Under the pieces are notes generated by a model. The model was not told where the DNA came from. It saw nothing but the letters and a program-made list of their open reading frames with translations, and ran no database searches. A program made the translations under genes and the position numbers. DNA of 64,000 nt from Gracilariopsis chorda. Its lineage: Eukaryota > Rhodophyta > Florideophyceae > Gracilariales > Gracilariaceae. The stretch covers positions 1-64,000 of the forward strand of contig NBIV01000325.1 in assembly GCA_003194525.1 (NCBI GenBank), read 5' to 3'. Below, one piece after another: positions 32,057 to 44,345 of this stretch (the stretch's first letter is position 1; each line of letters starts with the position of its first letter).

Positions 32057-33062
32057 TGTCAGACTCCTAAGTAGAGTCAGAAATCACTTCTGGTGTGAAG
32101 ATCCAGCGCTTCCACGGTAAGCGTGGCGAACAGTACACCCTCTGGCGACACCGTCTCCGTGCCACGTGTCGAATTAAAGGTGTCTGCAATGTTGTCATGT
32201 CACGTTCGGAGGAGTCATCCAGTACTATAATGACACAAGCGTCGGGTTCTAGTGCTACCCAGACCCCCTGCCGTATAGTTGCAAAGCGCGAAAAGGCATT
32301 TGCAATCATCATTTTTGCACTTGGTGATGCCGTACTGCGTGTAGTTATGGATGTGGATGATGACCCCGCTTGCATGCTTCAGCTACTTGATGCGCGATAT
32401 GCATCAAACAGTACAGTGTCTCGTATAGCCGTGCAAATGCAACTGCTCAGAATGTCATATAACGAGCAAAACATGTCCAAATATGTGGACCAGTTTGCCT
32501 CTCTGTTCTCGCAGCTGGACCGCATGGGTGGCATTAAGCTCACAGTAGTCGCCTATGGCCACTTCCACTCAGGATGGTGCTCAACTCAGCCCTTAGCCCG
32601 GACTTGCTGTGCCTGTACAATGTGCAAAGGCATGCGCAATCATTATTTTTGATCTTGGAGACGCTTTTTTAAGGGTTTTATTGGAAGTTGATGACGAAGC
32701 TGTACGTATGACTGCGTTCTTGGATGCGTTTTCTGCCTCCCTCTGGAGAGGTTTTCGAATTACAGTGCAAACCGTTCCGAGTGAGGTACAAAGGGCACAA
32801 TATGTTACAGTATGATGATCACTTCATGGCGTCCTTCTCCCAACTGGATCACACGCGCAAAGACGCTGCAATTCCATACTCTCATAAATTATCTATTCTT
32901 CTGGCTTCTATTGACCCCAAATGCTCCGTGGAGTCCACAAAAGCTGCTCTTCGTACCACGGAAATATTACAACTCACTTGTGAGTACGCGGTAGCTAGTT
33001 TTATTGATGAGTACAATGCCAAGCATATGAACTCCAGTGGTTCTAGTGCTACCCAAAAGACT
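32057..33062 (+). pseudogene. Copia gag of C6: chimera of two partial gag copies
   Basis: The first part (32057-32528) matches C2 gag closely from the start region (ATG changed to TTG, then a TAA) through KIQRFHGKRGEQ to FSQLDRMG. It then breaks off, and from about 32600 an older, more diverged gag copy starts again at KACAIIIFDLGDA and runs to FIDEYNAKHMN with several frameshifts. So about 130 codons of gag are present twice with different ages. The join lies near 32528-32600. No functional product is expected. Confidence 0.8.
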
Positions 33063-33870
33063 TAAAAATGCAAAAATAAGGGCGTCGGAAGGTGTAAATC
33101 TTGTGCACATGTACGGATTGTAGAACAGAAAGATGGTGACACGTCACACGATCAAAATCACGATGCCTCTATGGTTTGTGCGTACGAAGCAAGCAGCAAT
33201 GTTAATCATTGCAAGCTCTGCGACGGTGATGGATACCTATCAAATCGATGTCACATGAATCCGGAAAACACCGACAACCATTTCTACAAGAGCTTATTGG
33301 ACAAACTGAGCTTGAAGTTGAAGTACAAGGCAGTAATTTCTAAGAGTATGGGATAGTCTTGTGCATAGTCTTCGAAGATTTATATGGCCAAAATGTCTGT
33401 TGAGACGTCTACCTTATTGCCATCAACCCAAGAGGACATGGGGACGTATGCAGACAGCCAAGCAACATCTCATTTCATTTGCTGTAAGGATGCGATTTTT
33501 ACGAGCTCATTTCATGAGGTGATTGGAAGGATCACATTGCTTGCAGACAATACATCCGTTACGGCTACGCAAAAAGGGGATATGATATTACCGTTTGCAA
33601 ATGCCAACCTGTGGTTCATGGATGCAATCTTGTTTCCACATCTCGATTATACCCTGGTTTCTGTGGGACGTTTGGCTTACATGGGCATCAATTATTTATT
33701 CTGCGCCACTGATATGCGCCTCATACCGCGGGAAAGACTTGCCATCGGATGCCGTAAATACAAGAAGACGTCTGGTTGGTACCCTCTCCCTAAACCAGGG
33801 CTTTGTTGATGGCAGAGAGTGGGCCATTAGGCGCAACGGGAATGGACAAATTACGTGGATTGAATAATAC
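33063..33870 (+). pseudogene. Copia zinc knuckle and protease of C6, decayed
   Basis: The knuckle reads CKLCDGDGYLSNRC, so the zinc-binding His is replaced by Tyr. Downstream, MNPENTDNHF matches C3 HVNPDNPDNHL. The protease segment has YADSQATSHF, so the active-site DSG is DSQ. Similarity continues through DNTSVTATQKGDMILPF and WYPLPKP and fades near 33870. Several stops separate the pieces. Confidence 0.85.
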
Positions 33871-34500
33871 CGGCTAAACGGGTAACATGCAGCTCTGTTA
33901 GTCGTGTTTACCTATAGCGGTCATGCGTTCCCGCTATCCAGGGACGTATGACTTTAGTCACTACCTTTGTCGTCATTACTTGTATTGTTTCGGCATCGTC
34001 AGTTAGATTTAGTCATTTTCGTACTCACGGCGTTCATCACAACATACTGAGGCAAGTTGCCGAAAGTGAACTACTGATTTTCAATCCTTTGGGTTACTTT
34101 AGATTTGTTCTATGAATTAAAGCTGCTTGAGGATGCTTAAGAGTGTGTTGTGGCCTTACAAAGCTTCAATCTCAGGCCATACATAAGATCTTATAACTCG
34201 GGTCCTTTCCAACGTTCCGGACACAAAAGATTGTCGCTGAGACCCTTCGTTACTACCACGATCGCTAAATACACATTGATTTGAAGCTGCAGATGCCTGT
34301 GCAGAATGTGCAGGGCTTGCAATGCGATTAAAAGGCTTAGGACTAATCAAATCGATTTGCTCGTTGGCATCCTTCGAAAACCCCAACCCAATAATCTTTC
34401 TTCTTCCATATGCCTGCAGAGTACAGTACATCTATTGATGAAAAATATTAAACACAGCTTTTAGTTCAATAGCATGAAATCTCAGAAAACTGTTGAGCTC
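33871..34500. other. No gene recognised
   Basis: This is AT-richer sequence marking the end of the dense copia block. I see only short ORFs without recognisable motifs. It may contain the 3' end of the hAT relic that follows. Confidence 0.4.
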
Positions 34501-34507
34501 TACTGGC

Positions 34508-36430
34508 TCAGGAATGACCGGAGTTTTGGAGATCTTGGTGATATTCTTCCATCTCGCTTTCTATACCATCGAAGAAGTCCAGAACACATTCTTTGACATC
34601 TAAAACAGCAACGATGTGAAACAAAAGAACTCTTCTAGGCTCCTTTATGTCACTACATGGAATGTAGCTCGTAATATTTGAGACAAGCACTGTCGTTTCT
34701 TCGGAAAAAAGAATCCATGCAGCTGCATTGGAACTCACTCGCTGCCAGATACGACCCAACCTCGCTTTGACTTGGTTTGCTAAACGTATCGCCAATTTTT
34801 TTGCAAGATTCTTTAGAAGGCTGCATTTTGGTGCTTCATGGCGTTCATTATCGGTATATGCAGTACTTAGCCTACACGGGAGAGCTGTTGGTCGTCCATG
34901 GTCAAGGGCACTATTCAAACCGTTTTCGAAAAGAGAGGCGTTATGATCAGCACCGGAAGGAACGTCCATATGTCCCGCAATTATAAGAAGAGTGTCACAA
35001 AATGCACGGAGTAGAGGTGGACCACGACAGCATATCACTTTACCATCGGCGTCTACTTGACGTGCCACTCTGCGCACCTCAGCGAGAACAACAATAAACT
35101 CGGCCGTTGTATTTCTTTTTTCAATATTAAGATGCGGGAGTTCATCATGTCCAATTTGTAAGTTCTTAGTGACAGAACAGATATTATCTATTCTTGTAAA
35201 GCATCCCACAATTGCATTCAGCCTCGAGTGCCATATTTTCTTTATTTCATGGTTCTGATTTTGGATGTGGTGATTCGTTACTCCTTTCTCCAATTGTTTC
35301 TGAGTTAACATTTGTGAAACTTTTCGATGATGATAAAAATAAGTGGTACTATAGTTTGCATGTGACAAAAACTGGTCCCAGGGTGTTCCATCTTCAAAGA
35401 AATTGTTCACAGCAATTGCAAACGTAGGAAAAACGCAACGTACCGACCTTACATAGTTAGTTAGTAAATCCACAGCCCAAGCAGTAGCGGCTTCGTTAAC
35501 TTTTGTAGCAGCAAAGACATCAATATCATTGCGCTCAATGGTATTGCTTTGACTGAGAACCTCCTCGACGGAGGCCCGTAGCTGTTATACTTTCTTTTAT
35601 ATGTCTCCAATATTCAAGTTTGAAATTGGAACGCTCTTCAGACTTGTAGCCAAAGTGCCAAGTAACACCTAGTATTGGAGTTCCAAGCGCCGCACTCCAG
35701 CCATCGACAGTGAGAAATCCTGTTCTGATTTCGTTAACAGACTTGAAAAGTACTGAGCAGACAGCATAATAAGTATTAGGCATGTGTGTTGTAATGGCAG
35801 TTTTGCTTGCAAAGTGAAGCTGACCTTCACAGACATCCACGAATCCTTGCATTCCTGGTGATCCGATTCAGGACAGTGGTGATTCCGTTACGCAAGCAAA
35901 CATGACTGATCCAACCGCTTGCATATGTTTGGCATCCAATGACCCACTAGACGCGGAAAGAGGTGGTTGACCATCAGAGGTCTGAAAAGCTGAAAAAATG
36001 GACGTTGTCTTTCTCTTGTGGTCCATCTTTTTTCTCTCTTTCTGAATGAAGGATTCAACTTTGTCTGCAGATGCTTGAAGAATGTTCAGGTTTGGAATGC
36101 TTTCATACAGCAGCTGCTGATGATTACTATAATGAGTTAATATATTTGAAGTTGACCTGTTCTTGTTAATAGAACCAACATAAGCAAAAACGCTGGGCTT
36201 GAATTGAAACTTTCCACATTTGTTCGCAATAATCGCAGCGTTTGCTCTCCAAGCAAACGTTTTGGCCTGAGGTGTTGACGAATGAGATGAAGATCTTCGA
36301 CGCCATTGAGACTTCATTTGTTTTTGCTTCTGAGCTGTCACTTGCGTTGACGAAGCTTCTATGACTATGCGGGCGTTCACTGGTGCAGCATTGAAAGCGT
36401 TCGAGCTTCTTCGCGGTTGTGTACAATGTG
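34508..36430 (-). pseudogene. hAT-family transposase relic
   Basis: Reading right to left: a BED-type zinc finger near 36260-36100 split by a frameshift (RCDYCEQ in one frame, TSNILTHYSNHQQ with the His pair in the next), a basic linker, then the RNase H-like start TGFLTVDGWSAALGTPILGVTWHF (35750-35680), where the aspartate of TVDGWS is the first catalytic residue. A long open frame follows (35473-34508) with the helical middle of hAT transposases (RLNAIVGCFTRIDNI region). Three frames and stops show inactivity. Terminal inverted repeats and the 8-bp target duplication expected for hAT were not found by eye. Confidence 0.65.
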
Positions 36431-39400
36431 AAAATGACGGCTTCTTGCGCCTTGGAATATTTTGTAGTGGCGATATACCAAAGTCGTAAATGCTATCAAT
36501 TGTATAAGATGGTTTGTCTGCAATTTGATCTAAACGTCACGGTCGGGGAGAGAAAATACGTAATCATAACTAACATTGGACAGCGATAGGATTCTCTCTG
36601 CTTTGTTGAAGATCATCTCATTTTGCATTGTAGCCTTATTTCTGCAAATTCGACTTTTGTTTAGAATGTAACTAACCTGTCTGACTTTTTCTCAAAAGGA
36701 AAGTCATTCAGTCAAATTCATGAAAGTTTCTGGCATATTCAGGCAGTCAGAAATACTGGCATGCCACATAGTCTACATGCCGTCGTCAAATATTGCTATT
36801 TTATTGCCACCATCGCCTCCATTATTTTCTTGAGGCATGTTTCTGTCCACTACGCCCTTGTTTTCACTGCCGTCTTTGTTCTTGCGTCCTTGCCCACCTT
36901 TGCCTACATATAGTCGGGGTCCTTTCTCTATACGACTACCAGGAACCACTTCAATCTCTCTCCAGCCGAGTGGGGTCCACCTTGATATATGACGTCATCT
37001 CTCCGTCTCTGCACACGACGTTCACTACAACCTTGGTCATCGCATGTGAGCGTTAGATGGTGGTCAACAGGATACCAGGGACACGACCTCAGCGCACCAT
37101 AGCGCCCTCGAAAAACATACCGCACCAGTTATAGGCTTTCGTTGTAGAGTATCCAAAAAAGCAATGTAGACTTCACGTGTTATCAGTGGCTCATGTTCAT
37201 ATTCTTCACTCGGATACTTGAAGTTCTACACATGCTGACGCCAGAGAATAACTAAGTATTGTGAAAAGATATACAGCAACAATGAAAGGATCTCAAATCT
37301 CTACATGTATTTTCAGAGATGGACAGACCTCGTTGGCTAAGATCTTCAGAACCCATATCTTGCAGAATGTACATGAATTTCTTAACATAAATCTTGGAAA
37401 CTGTTTCTGACCCATAACTGAATTCTCAAGCCTTCAAGACAATTCATAAAACAAAAACTAATTCCTAGCTTCTGATTGAATGCCAGTTTCTATAACGTCA
37501 CTGCTAAACTCTCCTATGCCGTGACGTTTGCTGAATTCTTTGTTCTCTGCATAGAGGTATTCTGTTCCTAGTGTAGGATGTAAAGTTTTTCATGCATCTC
37601 CAATGGCTATTACAATGCTTCAAAGCACTATATTGGGGAGTGGGACATTACATTTGCCCATGTCCTGTACGAGTTTGCTGTCGATTTATTCGGGTGCTAG
37701 CCACAATGTTCTCAGGTACTGTCAGAAAATCTACTGGTCCATGACGACGGCCGTTTTAAAAAGTATGAAATGTACTGTTGAAGCACTTGTCCGTGAAACC
37801 TTCCAAAGCAGAGGATACAGCCTTTCTTGTATGCCTCATGATGCATCAAACCTTCAGCTGATTGTCCAAGCATAATTTTGTCATACGCAATGCATTCCTT
37901 GTATTATTCTTCGTACAGGGTTTATCCATCCAAAGTTCGAGGTAGGGTGCAGTGTTTTTAAATCCCCAAAATGGGTTGGTAGTCATTGTATTAGTTTGTT
38001 AAACCATGTGCAACAACATGGCTGGAACAGCTCTCAGAAGCTGAGCATTTGTTCACCATTTTCCCAGTTATCATCTGTAACAACTTTAAAGGGGCAATTT
38101 GGAAAAACTTTATTTCCGTAACGACTTTTCTAGTAAACGTGAAGTGCACGTTCTTTGGAGAAATTATCTGACGACTTGGCTATTTTCCGGAAGGGGTCGG
38201 TATTGTGCATCGTTTGTCGTTCCCAAATGAAGCCCTTGGAGAGGGGATTTGGAAACGTGGAATACGGAAGAGTCAGTTGGTGGTTGTCAACAGTAGTAGA
38301 CGTGAACCATACATTGCAGGATAACTTCCAGTTAGTTATATTTATTACTTTACACCCATTTCTGGGGTTGTTAGTGTTATTCATGCACTACACGTGTATG
38401 ACAGCAATGACATAACTTAGCAATGACAATGCTATTCTGCATTCTATTGGGTAGCATGCCTAGTAACCCTCCAGCTACTTGCCACGTGTAAGATTTCTGT
38501 TTTAATCGAGAACCATATAGGTAGGTTTGCTACACTGCCCTCGGTTGCACAAAAAAATTCGAACAATACACACACAGACACAACAATAAAAATTCTCGGC
38601 GACGCTCTTTTGCAGCGCTAACAGTTCGAACTCAGTGCTACAGCTTATCCTCCACTGACCCAGTAAATTGTCTGCACCCAAGAGATTTTGGCGGTAAGTA
38701 TTGTCACCTTCGCGAGTTTTCTACTCCTCTAAGGAAATCTACTCTGTTCCACATAGTTGTCTTATTTTCCTTGCACAACTAAAGAAAACCATCATTGGGA
38801 CTACTTTACTAACCATTGTGGTTAGGACCTTGTATACGATTTGCGCCAGGCCTCGCCGTTTTCCCTAGTCACTCTGATGACTTCCCCACGCTTATATCTG
38901 TCGTCCACTGCACTTAATAGCGTAGCTTTCGGCTATTCGTGGCTCATGCTTGCCTATGCATGCACGTGCAACCTCTTTCGGAACCAACAACTATAAAAGA
39001 GGGAAGTACAACGCTCCTGTGGATAAAATTATACTAACCTATCCCTGCGCAGGACCCAAGAGCTGGCAACCGTCTTATACTCGGCTCAAAAGTGCGATTC
39101 TAGGAAGGGGTCTACCGCTTCGGTTTCCTCTATATAAAAATGACCCTGGAAGTCCTCGTGGTGATCCCCGTCTTCAAGCTTTGCGTTACAAAGAATGGCT
39201 GAAATTGTGACAATAATGTTGAGAATGGTTATCTATTGTACTAATATCTTTTTACAAAATGCTTGGAAAAGCAACCGCACAAGCAATGTGTTGGCTTCTC
39301 TTCTTATTCGCCTGACTTTGTTAAAGCTAGTGTAGATCGATACATAAACTTCTTGAAAAGATTCATGATTCCCGTCACACACCTGTTGGTGAGTTATTCA

Positions 39401-40153
39401 TACTTCTTGGGATATGTGTTGGTCGCAATGCCGTAATCCTGAGCCCTACATACGTATATCACCATGCAAAATCCCCTGCGGACAGCCGTGAGCAGAATTA
39501 GGACAGAAAGCATGGCATGGGTGACGTGCCTTATATAAGGGAAATTTTCCACTTGCATTGAAGCAGATAGTACTAACATAGTACGCAGAGATAGGAATCA
39601 AACGAAAATGATAGAACTGTAGATGATTCTTTGGCATTCAATTTACTACAGGTTTCCCCATTCCGCAAGCGAGACAATTGAGTAGCAAGCATTGCAATCT
39701 AAGAAGACACGTTATACCTCTAGGCGTTTTGGCATCTTCTTCAAGATTTGTGCAATTAATAAAGCCCTGACGACGATGCATAGGTCTCTAATGTTTCCCA
39801 GAACATGTATAACCTGGAAAGCCTCGATTTTTATATCTCTGCACTATTTCCATAAATCTATTTGCAAATTTGGCCATGGAATCATCCCAAAGCTGAGTGT
39901 GTGAGGCTCAGCATTGTTCGCTCCATATTGTTTCCTCTCATCAAAAATCTTTTTACTCTTTAGGTTGCCACTCAGATCTCTAAATCCGGAAGCAACCGTA
40001 ATGCTTCTACGAACTGCCTGCGAGGAAGGGCCATGAAAACATGGGCCTCAGGAGACGACATTTTAATGCTATGAAATTAGATTAACTTTGCAGAACCGAG
40101 AATCTCATCTGCATAAAGAAATATCTCAACATCCCACTCTTAATGATTTACAC
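36431..40153. other. AT-rich region without recognised gene
   Basis: Only short ORFs occur on both strands. A segment near 37600-37720 faintly resembles a gypsy integrase tail but cannot be supported. A promoter-like or LTR-like stretch may lie at 36900-37130, where GC rises, but no ends can be drawn. I see no tRNA or rRNA. Confidence 0.4.
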
Positions 40154-41062
40154 ATGTATGAGGGGGGTGTTCTTGATTGACGGGAGGCGTTGCGCCACAA
40201 ATTCGCTTTGCACGCCCCCGTTTGCGCATGCAAAACGCATATTTGGCGCAACGCCTCCCTACCATTTAAAAAATTCAGCAGCAGCAGCAGCAGAAAAGCT
40301 TGCTGCTTACTGGCTGGCACTCCCATAATGACTGCAGTGCCACCCAGTTACACAAAGCAACGTGTCGTGCTTTCTCATCATTGGCTGGCACTGCAGTCAA
40401 CTTAGATACCTAAACACAAACCCTAATGGCTCCACATACTCTAGGCGCCGCGGCGCCCCGTGGTTCTACGAGCGCTATTGCGAGCGCAAGCGAGCAAAGT
40501 GCTCGGAGAGCCTCCGAACGCTACGAAATACACAAAGCTACAAAAACCATGCGGCGCGCAGCGCCGCCCACGACCGAAGGCCGTTTTCACTTGTCTCTCC
40601 ATTATAAGTATTTGTTCATGTATGAGGGGGGTGTTCTTGATTGAATGGAGGCGTTGCGCCACAAAACCGTCTTGCACGCCCCCGTTTGCGCATGCAAAAC
40701 GCCCATTTGGCGCAACGCCTCCCTACCATTTAAAACATTCAGCAGCAGCAGCAGCAGCAAAGCTTGCTGCTTACTGGCTGGCACTCCCATAATGACTGCA
40801 GTGCCAGCCAGTTACACAAAGCAACGTGTCGCACTTTCTCATCATTGGCTGGCACTGTAGTCAATTTAGGCACCTAAACACAAACCGCTATGGCTCCACA
40901 TACTCTAGGCACCACGGCGCCCCCTGGTTCTACGAGCGCTATTGCGAGCTCAAGCGAGCAAAGTGCTCGGAGAGCCTCCGAACGCTACTAAATACACAAA
41001 GCTACAAAAACAACGCGGCGTGCAGCGCCGCCCACGGGCGAAGGCCATTTCCACTTGTCTAA
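40154..41062. repeat. GC-rich tandem repeat, two units of about 465 bp
   Basis: Unit 1 (40154-40618) and unit 2 (40619-41062) share order and sequence at high identity. Each contains a 15-16 bp perfect inverted repeat (GGGAGGCGTTGCGCCA with its complement; arms 40182-40197/40244-40259 and 40647-40661/40708-40722), a (CAG)n tract (40276-40293 and the equivalent in unit 2), a GGCGCC-rich palindrome in unit 1 (40443-40457) that is partly lost in unit 2, and a repeated CTCGGAGAGCCTCCGA hairpin. It is much more GC-rich than its surroundings. Function is unknown. Confidence 0.85.
40276..40293. repeat. CAG microsatellite in unit 1
   Basis: Six CAG triplets occur here; the corresponding tract in unit 2 (near 40740-40758) is of similar length. 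Confidence 0.85.
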
Positions 41063-41281
41063 CCTAACTAAGGATTTGCGCGAGAACGACCTTCGCACCC
41101 CTTACAAAATTAGTAAAATGCAAGACTTCGTTTTTTTGGCGCAAACTGCGCCAGCACCCAAAATCTTGCTTCACGTTAATTTTTTGAGCCTTCTGGTTCG
41201 CGAACGTTTTGCGCAAATGATAATCAAACGTTTTAGACTACCAAAACGTATGATTCTCAGGTTTGTGACCACTGAAGCTCC

Positions 41282-41347
41282 GGCCCTACCTCTCTTTCCT
41301 GCTGGAAAGATGCAGACGTCACAACTGCAGGAAGGAATGGTAGGGCC
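41282..41347. repeat. Imperfect inverted repeat (hairpin)
   Basis: GGCCCTACCTCTCTTTCCTGC at 41282-41302 is nearly complementary to 41327-41347, with about 24 nt between. It lies in a 118-codon ORF that I do not support as a gene. Confidence 0.6.
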
Positions 41348-42279
41348 GAAGGCCCTTCTTACCCTTGTCTCTATGGTTAAAGGTTTTCGTGGACACCATG
41401 ATCAGCTTTGAGAATATTCAAATTTTTTTAGATTTAGATAGAAAGTAGAGAGCTACCTGGCCTCTGTACCCCAATGAAATGTCTCGAATACAATACTAGT
41501 TCTCTGTCCAACTTTTTAATACGAATTGCTCTACGCTTTGCATTTTTTCTCCTATACCTCGCGATGGAAGTTGGTCAACATTACCGGGACTACCATCAAA
41601 AGTTCCTCCAATTATAACAATTTGACGATGTGGGTACATAAAACCAAAAATGGGGTGTCATATTATTATTTGCAGTGAAGCTCCTGCCTTTGCGCTTCGA
41701 GTTTCGAGAACGAACGAATTCTCTTTTGCATGGGAAGCTAAGGGACGTTAGAACAGCATACCAAGGAAAGAAACAGGAGAAAAGCACTTGGGTTTGAAAT
41801 ATTAGCGGCCTAGTTCTCAAACATTAACACCACAAGAGCTGATGCCTGAGCTGGATGAGCTTTTGTAATCACTAGAATAATTGAAGCCGTTAAGGTTCAT
41901 GAGGATACTTGCAATCCCTTTTGATCATCAGAAAGACTCAACGGAGAGTAATTTTGGGATTTAAGGTTTGTCAGGTTTTGTGTAGCACGGTTGAAAACTG
42001 TTAAGAACCGTACAACCACACTGCCGTCCATTCAAACTATATAAAAGTTTTACTATCTTTGATATTTAACTGGGCAGGTGATGTAAGTCAATATTTTGTA
42101 TCAAAAAGTTTGGAAAAAGAGAGAAGCAAGAAAATTAAAAGAGAAGGTTGTAAAACTTGGGATGTATTTTCTTAACTGGGCTGTATGCATAACTTATAAA
42201 ACATTGAAAATTACTACTTCCAGCTATCAATAGTCTAATTTATCGACAGGGACATCGATGGCTACCAAAATTCATCCAG
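41348..42279. other. No gene recognised
   Basis: AT-rich sequence with only short ORFs and no motif or repeat that I can name. Confidence 0.4.
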
Positions 42280-42835
42280 CGTAACACTATAATGCAAACA
42301 TAACATCAAACTTTGAAGGCAGGTGATAAACTGGCACAAATATGTTCCAAGACATCAAAACCACGCAACAGATGTGATAACAGAAGCCGGCAGGACAGAA
42401 ACAATCTTTTGGAAGCACAAGTATATGACGAATCACAAGATATCATTGGACCCCATACAATCGCGCACCCAAACTGAAAGTCACCATTTGAACGTCCCAC
42501 CACACATATTCACACTTCCTGAACAGCGTTTTATACCCTTGTGCCTATCAAAGACCATAGAATACTGTGCAAAGCGCCCAACCAGAATTCAAGAGGTGGG
42601 CTACTCTGCACCCCTTATTTCATACCACTCGCATCACGAGTAAACCAGAAATTGCATATAACCATTTGCAGTATCTACTCATATGCCCTTCTGAAGATGG
42701 GGTCCAGTTCACGTGAATATCACTTTTGTGAAGCAAGTACTCAAAAATGCCATTCGATACATGCAGCTTCGTTTCGAAGTTGTTCTCCCTGACCTCAAAC
42801 GCCTACCAGGCACTCGACCATGTACAAATATCACC
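42280..42835 (-). repeat. Decayed copia LTR
   Basis: Sequence at 42640-42760 follows the order of the shared LTR core (gcatataaccatttgcagta, catatgcc, ttcacgt, then cttttgtgaag and ctcaaaaatgcc). Near 42820 it has ccaggcactcgaccat, as at the start of LTR b2. It is followed on the minus strand by a decayed RNase H. Outer limits are approximate. Confidence 0.55.
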
Positions 42836-42839
42836 ATTA

Positions 42840-43440
42840 CTCTTCTCGTTCTTGATTAGCTCTGGATGATTTCACATTGATTCATGCCCCCTCAGAGGTA
42901 AGTGGCTTGTTGTGAATCTCAGCATCATTGATTTCAATCAAGGCAAAAACCACAATCGTTATTTTGGCTTTCATCCAATTTCTAAAGAAGTGCAGTTCGA
43001 GTTTTATGCTTTTCATGACCAGAAGACCATTGGTGACCATCAGCTCACATTATGGCCAGTTAATCCTACGAACGAGTAGAAACACCATTCTGAACTGTTC
43101 TTTTTCATTCTTTGCGCACACGAGATCTGGAGTATCTCTTGAGTGCTCATTATTAACGCGTACTACTCTGTTTTGCCCTTCCAGCAAAGACATCGAACCA
43201 TGCTTACAAGCCCCGAGAAAACATTATGTAAACCCAAGTTTGATTTAATAGCCCAACATAGACTTCTGATCTGGAATGGGGTCATCAAGATCAGATTGCA
43301 AAGAATCATTCAACTTTAAATTTCCATGCCGCAAGATGAACTCGTGATAAGCAGTCCCATGTAAATATTGCAACACGGGTTTGACTGCTTTGTGACAGTA
43401 TTAAGTAAGCTGAAATTCCTGGTCTCTGGTTACTTTTTCA
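42840..43440 (-). pseudogene. Decayed copia RNase H / RT tail
   Basis: The minus strand aligns with the C-terminal end of C3. Segments at 42900-43000 match the region coding NDADLLTKP to VHFIRDLI, and 43330-43410 match the KAVKRVLRYLCGT region (the phrase gactgctttgtgacagta is shared in part). There are many stops and indels. Together with the LTR at 42280-42835 this is the 3' end of an old minus-strand copia element. Confidence 0.6.
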
Positions 43441-43879
43441 CGGGGATTTTCCATTTTGTCGACCTTTTTTGCTCTACAAACGTCAAAGGAAGTGCTGCTC
43501 AATCCGTATGAAACGCCCTACGAGGCTACTAAAAAACACCATAGGCTTTCCCTAGTTCACTCATGCTGGTTTTCGCAGACTATGAGCTCTATCGTACGCA
43601 AGCAAGGAGAAAACAAAGAGAGTGATACAAACGCAACGTCTGTGAAATGTAAAAGCAATGAAACTGTAAGCTAATTATGCGAAACAATACTGTACCTTGA
43701 AGAAGTTGGAAGAGGAAAGAAATAAAACCATAAGTGAATTTTAGCAGTGTTCAGGTGGCTGTACTGTATAGTGCTTCAGGCACCATACCATATCTCTTCT
43801 ATTTCGTACCTTCAATTATCTGCATACCGAAACCATTAAAGGATAGATCCTATACTCTCACGAATCATCTAATATAATA

Positions 43880-44345
43880 CGCAAATGGCATCAGGAAGTT
43901 CTAAATTAAGTGGGCAACATGCAAAAGTAAATGCAACCTATCACAACAGCACACAGAATGTGATTATAAGAGCCAGCAGAGAGCATAGAATTACGTGTAT
44001 AGAAAACTATATAAAAAAGGCCGACATTGCTTGCCGTTACAACCAAAATAATAATGTATTTGCTGCATACCATGTGCCCAGGCCAATGAAAATATTAGGA
44101 AATCACTGCCAGCTCTTTGTATTTCTGTGCCAATCAGTGATCACAAAGTGCCTTGCACTGCTTCCAAACATATTAAGCAAGCTAGTCCACTTCATACCCG
44201 TATTTCATGCAATGAGCAACACCAATACTCCAGACAGTACACATGTGCATTTGCAGTACCCCATCATGTGCCTGCTTTACATTGAGATCGAGCACACGTG
44301 CAAATGCGCTTCTGTGAGGTAGGTGCTCAAAAGTGCCCTTCGCCA
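43880..44345 (-). repeat. Second decayed LTR relic
   Basis: 44235-44340 repeats the shared core order: gtgcatttgcagtacccc, a caat-like block, catgtgcctg, ttacattgag, cacacgtgcaaatgcgcttc, then gctcaaaagtgccc. No adjoining coding region is recognisable. The left limit is a guess. Confidence 0.5.

Noticed and set aside
34156-34431. 91-codon minus-strand ORF beside the hAT relic
   Set aside because: No motif; could be the 3' end of the hAT gene or chance. Left unannotated.
37600-37740. Faint similarity to a gypsy integrase tail (HYIGEWDITFAHVLYEFA)
   Set aside because: One short phrase with a stop right after and no neighbouring motif; not enough to call.
41055-41411. 118-codon ORF starting in the end of the GC-rich repeat
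   Set aside because: It begins in a tandem repeat, crosses a hairpin, and has no recognisable motif.
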